64,000 nucleotides of DNA, taken from NCBI GenBank assembly GCA_018660835.1, contig JABJJN010000014.1, positions 62,001-126,000 on the forward strand, given 5' to 3'. The position numbers were made by a program, and so were the translations under genes. The notes below the pieces were generated by a model that did not search any database, was not told the DNA's origin, and saw only the letters and a list, made by a program, of their open reading frames with translations. Every line of letters begins with the position of its first letter. Positions within the stretch are counted from its first letter, which is position 1. The stretch comes from Gemmatimonadota bacterium. Its GTDB lineage: Bacteria > Latescibacterota > UBA2968 > UBA8231. Shown here in pieces: positions 8,030 through 18,080 of this stretch.

Positions 8030-11000
8030 GCGGCGGCCTGGGCAGAGTCAACGGGACGCAGCCGATCAAATCGTGCCAGCAAGTGGTAGACACAGGGAAT
8101 CACGACGAGAGTCAGCGTCGTGGACGTGACGAGTCCACCAATCACGGCAACTGCCATTGGTGCGCGCAGGGCGCCACCTTCACCGAAGCCGATCGCCAGT
8201 GGCAGCAGGGCGAGCAATGTCGTGATACTCGTCATGAAAATCGGCCGCAAGCGTGCTTGCCCGGCCTCAATAATGGCCTGGCCCAGATCCACGCCGGCAC
8301 GTCGCCCCTGATTGATTCGATCCACGAGAATGATGGAATCGTTCACTGCGATTCCCGCCAACATGATCAACCCGATGAAGGACATCACATTCAGCGGCAT
8401 CGCCAGAATCCATAGCAGCGCGATGGCGCCGACTCCAGCGAGAGGGATGGTCAACAGAATCACAAAGGGATGTACGAGTGACTCGAATTGCGCCGCCATC
8501 ACCATATAGACGAGAGCCACCGCCAGTAAGAGAGCGAAGCGCAGATTGCCGAATGCTTCCTGACGCATCTGCTCTTCCCCCGTCACAAGCAGCCGGTACT
8601 CCGGCGGCATCGCGACCTGCGCCAGCTCAACCTTTACCCTTCGGGCCACTTGGTCAAAGGGTTCGCCACCGCTCAGATGGGCGCTCACACGCACGATGCG
8701 GGCCTGTTCGCTGCGCAGGATCGCTCGCTGCGACTTCTTCGATCTTAGTTCTGCAATTTGATCGAGTCGCACCCGACGCCCATCCGGCGCCTCCAGCAAA
8801 ATGGCAGACAACTCGTCCAGGGCCATGGGCGGGCGACGAATGACGATGTCCGTGTATTCGCCGCCCTGTCCAAGCTGGCCAGCCTGGCGCCCGGACAACA
8901 GTTGCTCGAGTTGTGAGGCAACAGCATCCACCTGCAGACCAAACTGCGCTGCAAGGGTGCGCTCGATGACGACGTCTACCTGGGGTCGTCCTTGCTCCAC
9001 ACTCATTTCGACACCACGCAGACCAGGTATCGCCTGCAGGCGAGCAGAGACCTGTTGCGCCAGATCGGCAAGCACATCGAGTTGATGGCCACGGATCTCC
9101 ACCACGAGTGGCGCCGCAGCCCGGCCAAGACTCGTCTCGAGGGCCGTCTCCTGCAGGAGGAAGCGAGCATCCGTGTCGGGCAAATCGCGCAACTCATCAT
9201 TGAGCGCCTGCATCAGCACATCGGGTACCTGTTGGAATTCCGGCGCCAGTAGCAGCTGCAGGACGGCGGTATTCTCGTCTGCCAACCGCTCCTGATTCGC
9301 CTCCGCACTTCCGGGCCCCACACGGGAATACGTGTGTGTGACGATGGCGGAGAAATTCGCCTCAACAAACGCCTCGAGATTGCGTACGGTGCCTTCGGAT
9401 CTCTCGAGGCTGGTGCCTTCCGGCATGGTCAATTCGACGGAGAGATCCCCATTCCCGGTGCGCGGCATAAACTCGCTGCCCACGTGAGGTAGCAAGACCG
9501 CCGTGGTTCCAACCAGACCGGCTGCGATCAATACGATGAACCATCGTCGCTGCAGTAATTGCCCCAGTAGGGCCGAATAGCGGGCAGACGGCATCACAGT
9601 CGCTGTCGGTCCGCTGGCACGCAGAAGGCGCGAACACAACATGGGAATCACGACGAGCGCGACAAAGAGAGATGACAACAGGGAAAAAGCGACCGTCCAC
9701 GCCTGTTCCTGAAACAGAGCACCTGCAGCTCCGTGCAGATAGACGATGGGCAGGAAGACGATGATCGTCGTCAGCGTCGAACTCGTAATCGCCCCGCCGA
9801 CATCAGCGGTTCCCCGAACTGCCGCCTGGGCAGGGCTATCGCCCAGTTCGAGACGGCGGAAGATGCTCTCCACCACGACGATTGCATTGTCGACGAGCAT
9901 CCCCGCACCCAGAGCGAGCCCACCGAGAGTCATCAAATTGAGCGTGAGGTCGCCGAAGTACATCAGATTGAAGGTGGCGACGACAGAAATCGGGATTGCA
10001 AGACTGACGACGAGGGTGACACCCACACGCCGTAGAAACAGAAACAACACGAGAACTGCGAGCAGTACGCCGAGCAGTCCTGTCTGTTCCACTTCAGTGA
10101 CGGCGGCCTCGACGAAGCGCGACTGGTCCTGGATGACGATCAACTCGTATCCCGGCAGCGACCTGCGCAGCAGATCGAGTTGCACACGGATACTCTCCGC
10201 CGCAGAGATCGTATTGGACCGTGCCTCCTTGTAAATCTCCAGACCAAGACAGGGCTGGCCATCGAGTCGCACCAGATTTGTCGCCGGTGCAAGCCTTTGA
10301 CGCACCTGGGCGATTTGGCGCAGACGAATGGGCTCACCACGTTGCCCGCCACTGCCCCCCTCCGATGCGTCGCCTGTGAGGGCGCTGGGCGTGCCCGTTG
10401 TGGATGATCCTGGCGCGACCTTTGAGTAGCCAACGATGACATCTTCAATCTCATCGACGGATCCAAACTCTCCCACGCCACGGATGACATAGCGACGCCC
10501 CATCTCAGTGATCGAGCCACCCGCCAGATTGCGATTCGCACGCTGCACTGCGCCAGCGACGGTCTCCACCGTCAGCCCGAAGGCTTCAAGGGTGAGCGCG
10601 TCCGCAAGGATTTCCACCTCCAGCTGACGAGCCCCCACCAGTTCGACGGCCGCCACGCCCGGTAGTCGGATCAGTTCATTGCGGATGATGCTCTCCGCCG
10701 TCTTGCGCAGGGCATCCGGATCGTCGGCGGCGGGATGGAAGAAGGCTGCAACAATCACCGGTACGGCATTGGGATCCTGCTGACTAACAGTGACCGTCGC
10801 CTGCGAATTGCGCTGTGTGAAATCCGCCATCGCTTTCTGCAGATCGAGATAGGCCTCGTCCATGTCGGCGGCCCAACCATACTGCACCGTGACGTGTGCC
10901 CGTCCTGTCTGCACCACAGAGGCCACCCGATCAACACCACGGCCCCGTGCCGCCGCGGCTTCCAGGGGTTCGACGAAGCGACGCTCCATCTCCTCAGGCG

Positions 11001-11166
11001 GCTCCTCCCCGGAGGTAACCTCGACGAAGAGGCGCGGGTTGCTCAGGTCGGGGAACAGGTCGACGCCAAGTTGCTGCAAAGAGATGTAGCCCAATAGGAG
11101 GATGGCGAGGACAACCATCAACACCGTGATCGGGAAGGCGACTGCCAGTCGCGCGATCCGTTCCAT
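8026..11166 (-). CDS. RND family efflux permease (AcrB/HAE type)
   Basis: A 1046-residue permease of standard length with twelve predicted helices. TM1 is at residues 11-29, TM4 carries GAGMLVDNAIVVVESI with the proton-relay Asp426, and TM10 carries AGIAVNDSIILVDR. The large periplasmic loops follow TM1 and TM7. A low-complexity Gly/Ser/Thr stretch at 250-276 is an insertion compared with typical members. RND pumps use the proton gradient to drive substrates from the periplasm or inner membrane through an adaptor to TolC. It is followed, with a 4-base overlap, by a second RND-type gene. This resembles paired heteromeric pumps such as MdtBC, so a mixed trimer is possible (inference). Confidence 0.93.
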   Translation of the reverse strand: MERIARLAVAFPITVLMVVLAILLLGYISLQQLGVDLFPDLSNPRLFVEVTSGEEPPEEMERRFVEPLEAAAARGRGVDRVASVVQTGRAHVTVQYGWAADMDEAYLDLQKAMADFTQRNSQATVTVSQQDPNAVPVIVAAFFHPAADDPDALRKTAESIIRNELIRLPGVAAVELVGARQLEVEILADALTLEAFGLTVETVAGAVQRANRNLAGGSITEMGRRYVIRGVGEFGSVDEIEDVIVGYSKVAPGSSTTGTPSALTGDASEGGSGGQRGEPIRLRQIAQVRQRLAPATNLVRLDGQPCLGLEIYKEARSNTISAAESIRVQLDLLRRSLPGYELIVIQDQSRFVEAAVTEVEQTGLLGVLLAVLVLFLFLRRVGVTLVVSLAIPISVVATFNLMYFGDLTLNLMTLGGLALGAGMLVDNAIVVVESIFRRLELGDSPAQAAVRGTADVGGAITSSTLTTIIVFLPIVYLHGAAGALFQEQAWTVAFSLLSSLFVALVVIPMLCSRLLRASGPTATVMPSARYSALLGQLLQRRWFIVLIAAGLVGTTAVLLPHVGSEFMPRTGNGDLSVELTMPEGTSLERSEGTVRNLEAFVEANFSAIVTHTYSRVGPGSAEANQERLADENTAVLQLLLAPEFQQVPDVLMQALNDELRDLPDTDARFLLQETALETSLGRAAAPLVVEIRGHQLDVLADLAQQVSARLQAIPGLRGVEMSVEQGRPQVDVVIERTLAAQFGLQVDAVASQLEQLLSGRQAGQLGQGGEYTDIVIRRPPMALDELSAILLEAPDGRRVRLDQIAELRSKKSQRAILRSEQARIVRVSAHLSGGEPFDQVARRVKVELAQVAMPPEYRLLVTGEEQMRQEAFGNLRFALLLAVALVYMVMAAQFESLVHPFVILLTIPLAGVGAIALLWILAMPLNVMSFIGLIMLAGIAVNDSIILVDRINQGRRAGVDLGQAIIEAGQARLRPIFMTSITTLLALLPLAIGFGEGGALRAPMAVAVIGGLVTSTTLTLVVIPCVYHLLARFDRLRPVDSAQAAA

Positions 11167-11173
11167 GAAGCCC

Positions 11174-12235
11174 CTACTGACCCGTCTTCACTCTGGAACG
11201 ATCGCGCAACGTCTCGAAACCTTCGACCACGAGATCTTCATCCACCTCCAGGCCGCTGAGCACCTCCACTGCTTCACGATTGCCAATACCCAATTCCAGG
11301 ACGCGTTCGAGAGCGACCCCCTTGTCGACGACATACACGACATGATTGCCAGCGCGATCGCTGATCACATCACGAGCGATGACGATGGCCGAGTCGCGCG
11401 CGTCGGCGATGAGTTCGACTTTCAGAAACATGCCAGGCCGTAGCGCCAGCTGGGCATTGGCCACACGGAGGGTCACTTTGAACATGCGACTTTCCGCATC
11501 AAGAACTGGCGACACCTGTTCGACCTCCCCCGTCAGGGTATCCGCCTCAGCCCGACCATACGGCATCGCTCGCAGCGACTGACCCGGCATCACACGATCT
11601 ATCTCCTCACCAGGCAGCGACACTTCTGCGTAGAGCGTCTCGTAGTCCATCAATTGCCCCAGCTGGGCCCCCGCTTCCACCAACTCCCCGACACTGCGAT
11701 GCGGCAGGTCCACGAGGATTCCTGCAAAGGGTGCCCGCACCTCAAGTCGTGCCAATTGCAGTCGTGCATTCTCCAACGCATAGTCCGCGTCGATAAACAT
11801 GCGCTCTGCATCAGTCACCTCTCGCAGTGTGATGCCCCCTTTGTCGAACAGGGCCTTCTGTTTTTCAAATTCGCGCTGCGCCGAAGTGTATTGCAGCCGC
11901 TTCGATTCGATACTCACCTGGTTCTCGAACTCAGGATTCTCCAGGATCGCCACCAGCCCCCCCTCATCCACAACGTCACCCATGGCATAGGGTTTCTCCG
12001 ACGTGGGATGATCTTGCAGCCGGTAGGCTCCTGATTGCAGGGCAGTCAGCGTCGCCGAGTTGTTGGCTTGTGCAGATGATGTGGCTGTGATGTATTCCGC
12101 GATAGGCTGGCGCTGTACGGGTTCGGTGCGCACGGGAATCGCCGACTCGACGTCGATATTCGGCCCCTCTTCGTCGCAACCGCCCAGCAGCACAACGAAG
12201 AGCGCGCCCACGGCCGTGGAATGGCGAAATGTCAT
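11174..12235 (-). CDS. Periplasmic adaptor (membrane fusion) lipoprotein of the RND pump
   Basis: 353 residues from the ATG at 12235, which has GGAG six bases upstream and begins one base after the TolC stop. The N-terminus is a lipoprotein signal with lipobox LLGGC, followed by the usual flexible acidic stretch. A barrel-sandwich half, a helical hairpin (about 85-150, ENQVSIESKRLQYTSAQREF onwards), the second lipoyl half (VRAPFAGILVDLPHRSVGEL) and beta-barrel/membrane-proximal domains follow in the HlyD_D23 order. The protein would bridge the RND permeases and TolC across the periplasm. The RND gene starts 7 bases downstream. Confidence 0.92.
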   Translation of the reverse strand: MTFRHSTAVGALFVVLLGGCDEEGPNIDVESAIPVRTEPVQRQPIAEYITATSSAQANNSATLTALQSGAYRLQDHPTSEKPYAMGDVVDEGGLVAILENPEFENQVSIESKRLQYTSAQREFEKQKALFDKGGITLREVTDAERMFIDADYALENARLQLARLEVRAPFAGILVDLPHRSVGELVEAGAQLGQLMDYETLYAEVSLPGEEIDRVMPGQSLRAMPYGRAEADTLTGEVEQVSPVLDAESRMFKVTLRVANAQLALRPGMFLKVELIADARDSAIVIARDVISDRAGNHVVYVVDKGVALERVLELGIGNREAVEVLSGLEVDEDLVVEGFETLRDRSRVKTGQ

Positions 12236-12236
12236 G

Positions 12237-13706
12237 TCAGTCTCCATCCACCGCGGGGGCCAGTGGCTCACCGCGGGAGAAATCGTAGAGGGTGCGAACT
12301 TTCAGGTCGAGCAAGGCAAGTTCATAGTTGATCCGTGCAAACACTTCGCTGAGTTGCTCACGCGACAGTTGGGTCTGATAGAAGGCAATGTCTTTCGATG
12401 GCAGGTCGCCGTTACGATAACGTTCCAGGTTGATCTCATATGTGCGCCGCGCATTGTCTACGGATTTTGTCGCAATGTCGATCTGCGTCTCCTGATTGAT
12501 CAGGGCACGGTGCGCCTGGCGAATCTCAGCCGTGATGCGGCGCCTTTCTTCAGCAGCAGATCTCTCGCTTCGCGCGACCTGCTCACGCGCGGCGGCGACT
12601 CGATGCATACTCTCGCCCCAATCAAAGAGGGGTACGTTGAGTTGCACGGCGATGCCTTGGTTGCGCGTCGGCGATGAATAGACATCCGCGACCCCTTTGT
12701 CGGTGCCGATCAGTCCAAAGGAGACGTCCACAGAGCCTTTGAATTCGTTGAGCGCCTGCGTTCGCACGACTTGGGCCATGGAGTTGCGCACAGCCAGATC
12801 GCTCTGTCGAACTTCCATCCGGTGATGGACGCCGTGATCCACGGCCTCTGCCAGATCAACGCGCACGGTCTGCGGCCGCACATCCGCGTCGACTTCAAAT
12901 TCGAAGTCGAAGGGCAGCCCGAGTAGAAGACAGAAATTGTCACGCGCATTGGCGTACTGCATCTGCACATTCTCCAACGTCGCTTGACTGTTCGCTCGCG
13001 TCAGATCCGCCTGATAGTATTCCTCCGCTGCTGTGATCCCCGCGTCCACCTTGCTCTGTATGATGCCGAGGGACTCTGTCGCATTGCGCAGTTCCTCGGC
13101 CGAAATACCCACATTTCTTTGCCTGTAGTACAGATCCAGATATTGACGGGTCACATCGCTCTCGATCTGCAGCCTCTGCACGGCGTAACCGAGTCGTGCA
13201 TTTTCGAGATCAAGCTCGAGCTGCTGCAGGTTGAGGCGCGTGCGATTGTAGGTGAACAATGGCTGGCTGTAGCGCAGTTGCAGACTGCTGCTATACGTCG
13301 TCTGCTTCCCTGCACCGGCGAATGAGCTCGATGCCTCGCGCCAATTCACGGACTGGTTCAGACTCAGCGTGCCGTCAGACCACTCGATGGGCTGCCGGAT
13401 CGACAGCAGCCCTCCTGCCTGTGTCTGTTCCTGTGTGTTGTAGGATGAGACCAGATCGTTGAACACACGATCTCTCGACAGTTGTAGAGGTGTTAGAGTC
13501 AGAAAGAATTGCGACTTCAGAGCGGCACGCTGTGCCAGCAGATTGCGGCGGCTGATCTCAAGACTATTTCGCGCCGTGAGAATCGTTGGTGATCGATCCA
13601 GGGCCCGCTGCAGGGCACCATCGAGAGTTAATTGCTCAGCCTCGACTACACCAAGTCCCACAAAGGCCAACAAGGCCGTGAGGCGGCGTACAGCTGCAAT
13701 CGTCAT
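12237..13706 (-). CDS. TolC-family outer membrane efflux protein
   Basis: 489 residues. A signal peptide (about 1-23, ending near VVEA) is followed by two repeats of the outer-membrane-efflux fold. The first starts with LTLDGALQRALDRSPTI and the second with VDLAEAVDHGVHHRMEV, and each contains long coiled helices. The length is normal for TolC. GAGGTG lies a few bases before the ATG at 13706. The protein forms the outer membrane channel for the adaptor and RND pumps encoded next. The gene lies 22 bases after the ABC-2/peptidase fusion gene, which ties the ABC half of the locus to the RND half. Confidence 0.93.
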   Translation of the reverse strand: MTIAAVRRLTALLAFVGLGVVEAEQLTLDGALQRALDRSPTILTARNSLEISRRNLLAQRAALKSQFFLTLTPLQLSRDRVFNDLVSSYNTQEQTQAGGLLSIRQPIEWSDGTLSLNQSVNWREASSSFAGAGKQTTYSSSLQLRYSQPLFTYNRTRLNLQQLELDLENARLGYAVQRLQIESDVTRQYLDLYYRQRNVGISAEELRNATESLGIIQSKVDAGITAAEEYYQADLTRANSQATLENVQMQYANARDNFCLLLGLPFDFEFEVDADVRPQTVRVDLAEAVDHGVHHRMEVRQSDLAVRNSMAQVVRTQALNEFKGSVDVSFGLIGTDKGVADVYSSPTRNQGIAVQLNVPLFDWGESMHRVAAAREQVARSERSAAEERRRITAEIRQAHRALINQETQIDIATKSVDNARRTYEINLERYRNGDLPSKDIAFYQTQLSREQLSEVFARINYELALLDLKVRTLYDFSRGEPLAPAVDGD

Positions 13707-13728
13707 CGTCGCACCTCGGAGATCGTCA

Positions 13729-16700
13729 TTATCGCTCTACCCATTTTATGGCATCGGCAACGACCATCCGTCCACCGGCCAGATCTGAAAGTTCTACGCG
13801 CGCGGGTCCTGATGCGAGACGGAAGGTACCCAGCTCATTCCAGCCTTGTTGCGCGTCTGCCAGGTCGAAGACCATTTCTTCTGCCCCCTCTTCGCTTTGA
13901 ATTCGGAAGGTCAACTGACTGTCGGCGCGTTGATGTCGCGATTGTCGCTTGATCGCCTCGAGGGGACCACAGAAATAGAACAGATCATAGTCTCCAGCAC
14001 GCTCTACCTCCGCTTGCCAGGCAACACCACTTCGTCCATCCCCGACGCGTTTGTATCGTCCAGACTTCACGAAACGACCATAGAAACTCTGATCGGTAGT
14101 TGCTTCCCAGGTACCCGGGGCATCCCACCAACTCATACGGACGTAAGGCACTTCCCTGTCCTGCAGATCAAAGAGATCGACGACGGCTCGCCGCAGCCAG
14201 TTCGGCTGCTGCGTGGCGACGACTTCGAAACCAGAATCTTCATTGTCAACGACATACTCAATCTTGGCGGGTGTCGGATCTTCAGCGAGTAACTCGCTGC
14301 GCTCATCATTCATGGCCACAGCGTCCCGACGCAACGCCGCCTCCTCGAAAGGAATCTGAATCAGTGCGGGGATATTGCGTGAGACATAGGTATCGATCTT
14401 CAGTTCAGCCGCGGGCTGCTGCAGGAGAATACGGAGTTTCTTGCGTGTCCCCTTCGGCATGGACACCATCTGCGAATAGTCGGCTTTGCCTTCCTCCCGC
14501 TGCCACCATTGGTGTGTGCTGTCGTCGCGAAAGCGGATACTCACTTCAACAACACCATCAACGTTCGTTGGATTGGTGAGATCGAGTTCCACCTGTGTCC
14601 GTGTGCGCTCTCCATCGAGGACCTGGTATGTCTCATAACGTTCGAGTTCATATCCAGGCAGCTGTGTCGTGCGATACCAGGAATCGATGACAGAAGCTGG
14701 ATCCTCCATCCCTAACTCTTTGGCGAAGGCCAGCAGGTCCACTTCCGACGTCGTCCTGTGTCTGTGGGTATCAATCCATTCGGTCAGGCGTTGCCCAAAG
14801 GCATCCGTTCCCACATCCGCTGCAAACAGCTGCAGCAATTGCCGACCACGAGCCTGGATCGCAGCCGTTCGAATGGGGTTCTGGTCATCGCGGCCCGCCA
14901 GCAGCTGTGCAAGATCGAACTCCTGCAGAATGAGATTGGCGCGCTCTACGTCGGTCATACCAGTCCAGCGTCGGGCCTCAACATTGGCCGGCGGAGTTAC
15001 GCGATCACGGAAGTATGCCTCCATTGCGTAGTTGAGTACCGGCCATCTCGGGCTTGTAAGGTTTGTCTGGTACGCGACATAGTTGGGCAGCAGTTCCCAA
15101 CGGGTCTCCAGATTGCCATTGCGATTCAGATTCGTGCGTCCAGGATCACGCATCTTCAACAGATCTACCATGACGAAGGTGCGCAGGTAATCAGACTGCA
15201 GAGTCGCCGCCGATTCTGCCTGATTCGCCCATTCCTGGCTCCGCCGCGAACGTCTCTTCATGCGGCCAAAGTCGCAGCCATCACAAGTGGTCCCCATCTC
15301 CGGCAGGAAGACGATCTCCGGTTGCACGCTTTCTTGTGCCGTCGTCCACAGGCGACGGAAAGCGAAGATCTGGATGGGTACTTCCACCAGCGAGAGTCGT
15401 GGATATGGATACGTCAGCCCGAGATCGACTTCATAGCCATTGCGAAGTTCCTCAATTAAATCCGGCAGAACGGCAGAAACCGAATCGAGATAGCTGTCGA
15501 AGTACGTGTGCCCCGGTCGCACGGCGAGTCGATAGCTCACGTCACCAACAGTCAGCTCTCTCTGTTCGTAGACACCTGCCGTCAACGACGCTTGTGGTAT
15601 GGGACTCTCCGTCTGGAAGTCGTAGTGTGCCACAGCATCCAGCGAGTCGATCTGTACCGCTCCCTGCGAAAATGCCGCCCACCGCGACGGTACAGAGATG
15701 CGCAGGCGGTATGTGGCAAAGTCTCGCTGCCCCGACAGGGGGAAGGCGGCACCTGGTGGCAAACCCGCCAGAGGATACCAGGCCGCTTCGGCCGTCAGGT
15801 GCAGGTAATCAGGCGTGACGAAGGCATATCGCTTCGGGATCGTGAGCAGCATCATGCGGTAGGTACTGGACAGACGCTCTGACTCAATATCCAGATAACA
15901 GAAGCGTTCATCGATCTGTCCACGATAGCGCATCTTCAGTCTGATGCTGTCGGCGGCGGCCAGGGGTCGAGCCAAATGAACTCGCAGCAAATGCTGATCG
16001 CGAGTGAACGAAGCAGGTGCGTCGTCGATCGACAGTTCTTCAACATTGAGACCTGGATTCAGTGTCAGCAGGAGAGTGTCGAGCGCGACCTCTGCTGGAG
16101 CGCGGAGGATCATGTCAGCCTCAACGGCAATCTGTGTTCCCTGATGATCGACCTGCAGATCGTAGGAGATCGCCGACGGCATGGAGGTTGCCGCGGCGAC
16201 GGCACTCAAGTCGCGCATCTGCGTGCGCAGGTGAGTTGTCGCCGAGCGTGCCTCCCAATACTGCATGCTCAACCATGTTGCCCCACCCAGGCACGAGATA
16301 ACGACCGCCGCAGCAAGCAGATTGGCCGATCGCGACTGCCGCAGGCGACGACTCAGCAAAGCCGTTGCCGCCACACAGGCGACACCGAAAAGCAGATGGG
16401 TACCACGCACCTGGATCAGTTGTTCCAGATTGCCCAATCCCACGAAGTCGGACCACATCATGGGAATGTGAAATCCGAGGATATCAAAGTAGTAGTGGTA
16501 TCGATGACCAAGTACGATGAGGCACAGCATCGCGAGGCCGACCATGAGGACGAAGACGAGAGCCTGGCTGCGTAGGATGGTCACAAGCAGGACGGACAGA
16601 CCGATGGTAACTGCCAATGTCGGCAGCGTACCAAAAAGGGTATACAACACATAGGGCTGCCATGCGAAGGGCAGAGGCACAAAGAATCGATGGATGCCGG

Positions 16701-17088
16701 CAACTGCAGCGAGGATGACCAACTGCAGGAAAAGGAAGGCCCAGCCCACGCCGAAGACCTTACCCAGGACGTAGTCGAGATTGCTGTAGCTGTGTACGTA
16801 GGACGTCTCCACCGTGTCCTGCTGGCGATCTCGCTTGACGAACTCCGTCGCCAGGAGAGTCGAAATCAACCCCAGTGCCATGCTGAGCAAGCGCACATTG
16901 ATCAGCGGTAAGCTACCAGATAAGGAGCGAAAGAAGTGTGGTGGACTCGTTGCCGGAATGTTGAGAATGACATCGAGGAAAATCAGATACAGCAGGGCAG
17001 CACCAATCGTCAGACGGAAGGCCCAGGACCGCCACAGAAGTCGGGCCTCGTAGAGGGCGACGGTCCAGATGACAAAGGGATGAATCAA
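13729..17088 (-). CDS. ABC-2 permease fused to inactive M1-peptidase-like and golvesin-like domains
   Basis: 1119 residues in three parts. Residues 1-280 hold about seven helices of an ABC-2 permease. Residues 305-815 resemble the M1 aminopeptidase fold that is often attached to such permeases (beta region with YRGQIDERFCYLD and FVTPDYLHL, then a helical part), but no HExxH zinc motif exists anywhere in the chain, so it should not be a peptidase. Residues 943-1118 match the golvesin C-terminal/Xly carbohydrate-binding-like pattern (VVDNEDSGFEV at the start; GWNELGTFRL, VELSDLAGG and VVADAIKWV at the end). The soluble parts follow the last helix and probably face the periplasm. ATG overlaps the ATPase stop (ATGA). 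Confidence 0.82.
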   Translation of the reverse strand: MIHPFVIWTVALYEARLLWRSWAFRLTIGAALLYLIFLDVILNIPATSPPHFFRSLSGSLPLINVRLLSMALGLISTLLATEFVKRDRQQDTVETSYVHSYSNLDYVLGKVFGVGWAFLFLQLVILAAVAGIHRFFVPLPFAWQPYVLYTLFGTLPTLAVTIGLSVLLVTILRSQALVFVLMVGLAMLCLIVLGHRYHYYFDILGFHIPMMWSDFVGLGNLEQLIQVRGTHLLFGVACVAATALLSRRLRQSRSANLLAAAVVISCLGGATWLSMQYWEARSATTHLRTQMRDLSAVAAATSMPSAISYDLQVDHQGTQIAVEADMILRAPAEVALDTLLLTLNPGLNVEELSIDDAPASFTRDQHLLRVHLARPLAAADSIRLKMRYRGQIDERFCYLDIESERLSSTYRMMLLTIPKRYAFVTPDYLHLTAEAAWYPLAGLPPGAAFPLSGQRDFATYRLRISVPSRWAAFSQGAVQIDSLDAVAHYDFQTESPIPQASLTAGVYEQRELTVGDVSYRLAVRPGHTYFDSYLDSVSAVLPDLIEELRNGYEVDLGLTYPYPRLSLVEVPIQIFAFRRLWTTAQESVQPEIVFLPEMGTTCDGCDFGRMKRRSRRSQEWANQAESAATLQSDYLRTFVMVDLLKMRDPGRTNLNRNGNLETRWELLPNYVAYQTNLTSPRWPVLNYAMEAYFRDRVTPPANVEARRWTGMTDVERANLILQEFDLAQLLAGRDDQNPIRTAAIQARGRQLLQLFAADVGTDAFGQRLTEWIDTHRHRTTSEVDLLAFAKELGMEDPASVIDSWYRTTQLPGYELERYETYQVLDGERTRTQVELDLTNPTNVDGVVEVSIRFRDDSTHQWWQREEGKADYSQMVSMPKGTRKKLRILLQQPAAELKIDTYVSRNIPALIQIPFEEAALRRDAVAMNDERSELLAEDPTPAKIEYVVDNEDSGFEVVATQQPNWLRRAVVDLFDLQDREVPYVRMSWWDAPGTWEATTDQSFYGRFVKSGRYKRVGDGRSGVAWQAEVERAGDYDLFYFCGPLEAIKRQSRHQRADSQLTFRIQSEEGAEEMVFDLADAQQGWNELGTFRLASGPARVELSDLAGGRMVVADAIKWVER

Positions 17089-18014
17089 GTAGCGCCCCCG
17101 AACAGATCCTGACTCAGATCCTGCTCCAGATCCATGTCCTGCCCGACAGACTGCATGAAATGGATATAGGCGTCTTCAAGATTCGGCTCCACCGCCGTGC
17201 CATCGGCACTGGGCCGCTGATCGGCAACAAGCCGGACCTCGTATCCATCTGCAGCGGGCACACTCGACACCACTGGATAGCGCTGGCGCAAGTCGTCGAG
17301 ATCACTCTGTGACGCTGTCACTTCCCAGACTTTGCCAACCGCTGTCGCGACAAGGTCGTCTGGTGCCCCATGGAACTGAATGGACCCTTGATTCAACAGG
17401 GCTACATCGGTGCAGGTGGAGGAGATATCACCGACAATATGCGTCGACAGAATGATGATGATCTCACCCCGGGCTAGATCCGCCAACAGGTTGCGGAATC
17501 GTAGTCTCTCCTGCGGATCGAGACCGACGGTCGGTTCGTCGACGACCATGATCGTCGGATTGTTTACGAGGGTCTGGGCGATACCCAGTCGACGCTTCAT
17601 ACCACCCGACAACTTGCTTGCCTGGCGGTCGCGCGCATCGAAGAGACCGACATCATGCAACAGCTGGTCCACCCGTTCGTGACGTGCTGCCTTGCGTCGA
17701 AGACCACCCAGGGCGGCACAATAGTCGAGGTACTCCCACGTCGCCAGCTTCGGAAAGCTGCTGAACTCCTGCGGTAGATAGCCAATCATTCGGCGCAGCC
17801 GACTGCGGTCTCGCTTCAGGTCGAGGCCGTCGATCTCTACTCGCCCAGACGAAGGCTCCAGCAAGGTCACCAGAATACGAATCAGCGTCGTCTTGCCTGC
17901 GCCATTGGGCCCGAGCAATCCGAACATGCCACTACCGATCTGTAAGTCCACATCGCGCAGGGCATAGTGCCCCCCAGGATAGCGCTTGCTCAGTTCTTGA
18001 ATATCAATCTGCAT
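17085..18014 (-). CDS. ABC transporter ATPase, partner of the ABC-2/peptidase-like fusion
   Basis: 309 residues from the ATG at 18014, directly before the first strand MQIDIQELSKRYPGG. All NBD motifs are present: A-loop Tyr, Walker A GPNGAGKTT (about 41-49), Q-loop LPQEF, signature LSGGMKRR, Walker B IMVVDEPTVGLDP and H-loop STHIVGD. A C-terminal extension of about 90 residues precedes the stop. It is close in sequence to the NBD fused to the RND pump (shared IGSGMFGLxGPNGAGKTT and RFRNLL), which suggests a duplication. First gene of the minus-strand run. The frame is open further upstream, but that part looks non-coding. Confidence 0.92.
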   Translation of the reverse strand: MQIDIQELSKRYPGGHYALRDVDLQIGSGMFGLLGPNGAGKTTLIRILVTLLEPSSGRVEIDGLDLKRDRSRLRRMIGYLPQEFSSFPKLATWEYLDYCAALGGLRRKAARHERVDQLLHDVGLFDARDRQASKLSGGMKRRLGIAQTLVNNPTIMVVDEPTVGLDPQERLRFRNLLADLARGEIIIILSTHIVGDISSTCTDVALLNQGSIQFHGAPDDLVATAVGKVWEVTASQSDLDDLRQRYPVVSSVPAADGYEVRLVADQRPSADGTAVEPNLEDAYIHFMQSVGQDMDLEQDLSQDLFGGAT

Positions 18015-18080
18015 TGGCCAGATCAGACGCGGGGGAAGAATCCTGGATGGCTTTGCGGGTACCTTGGTAATAGAACCGGA

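Noticed and set aside
13729..17088. Active M1 aminopeptidase
   Set aside because: No HExxH or downstream Glu motif occurs in the chain. Only the overall fold pattern is retained.
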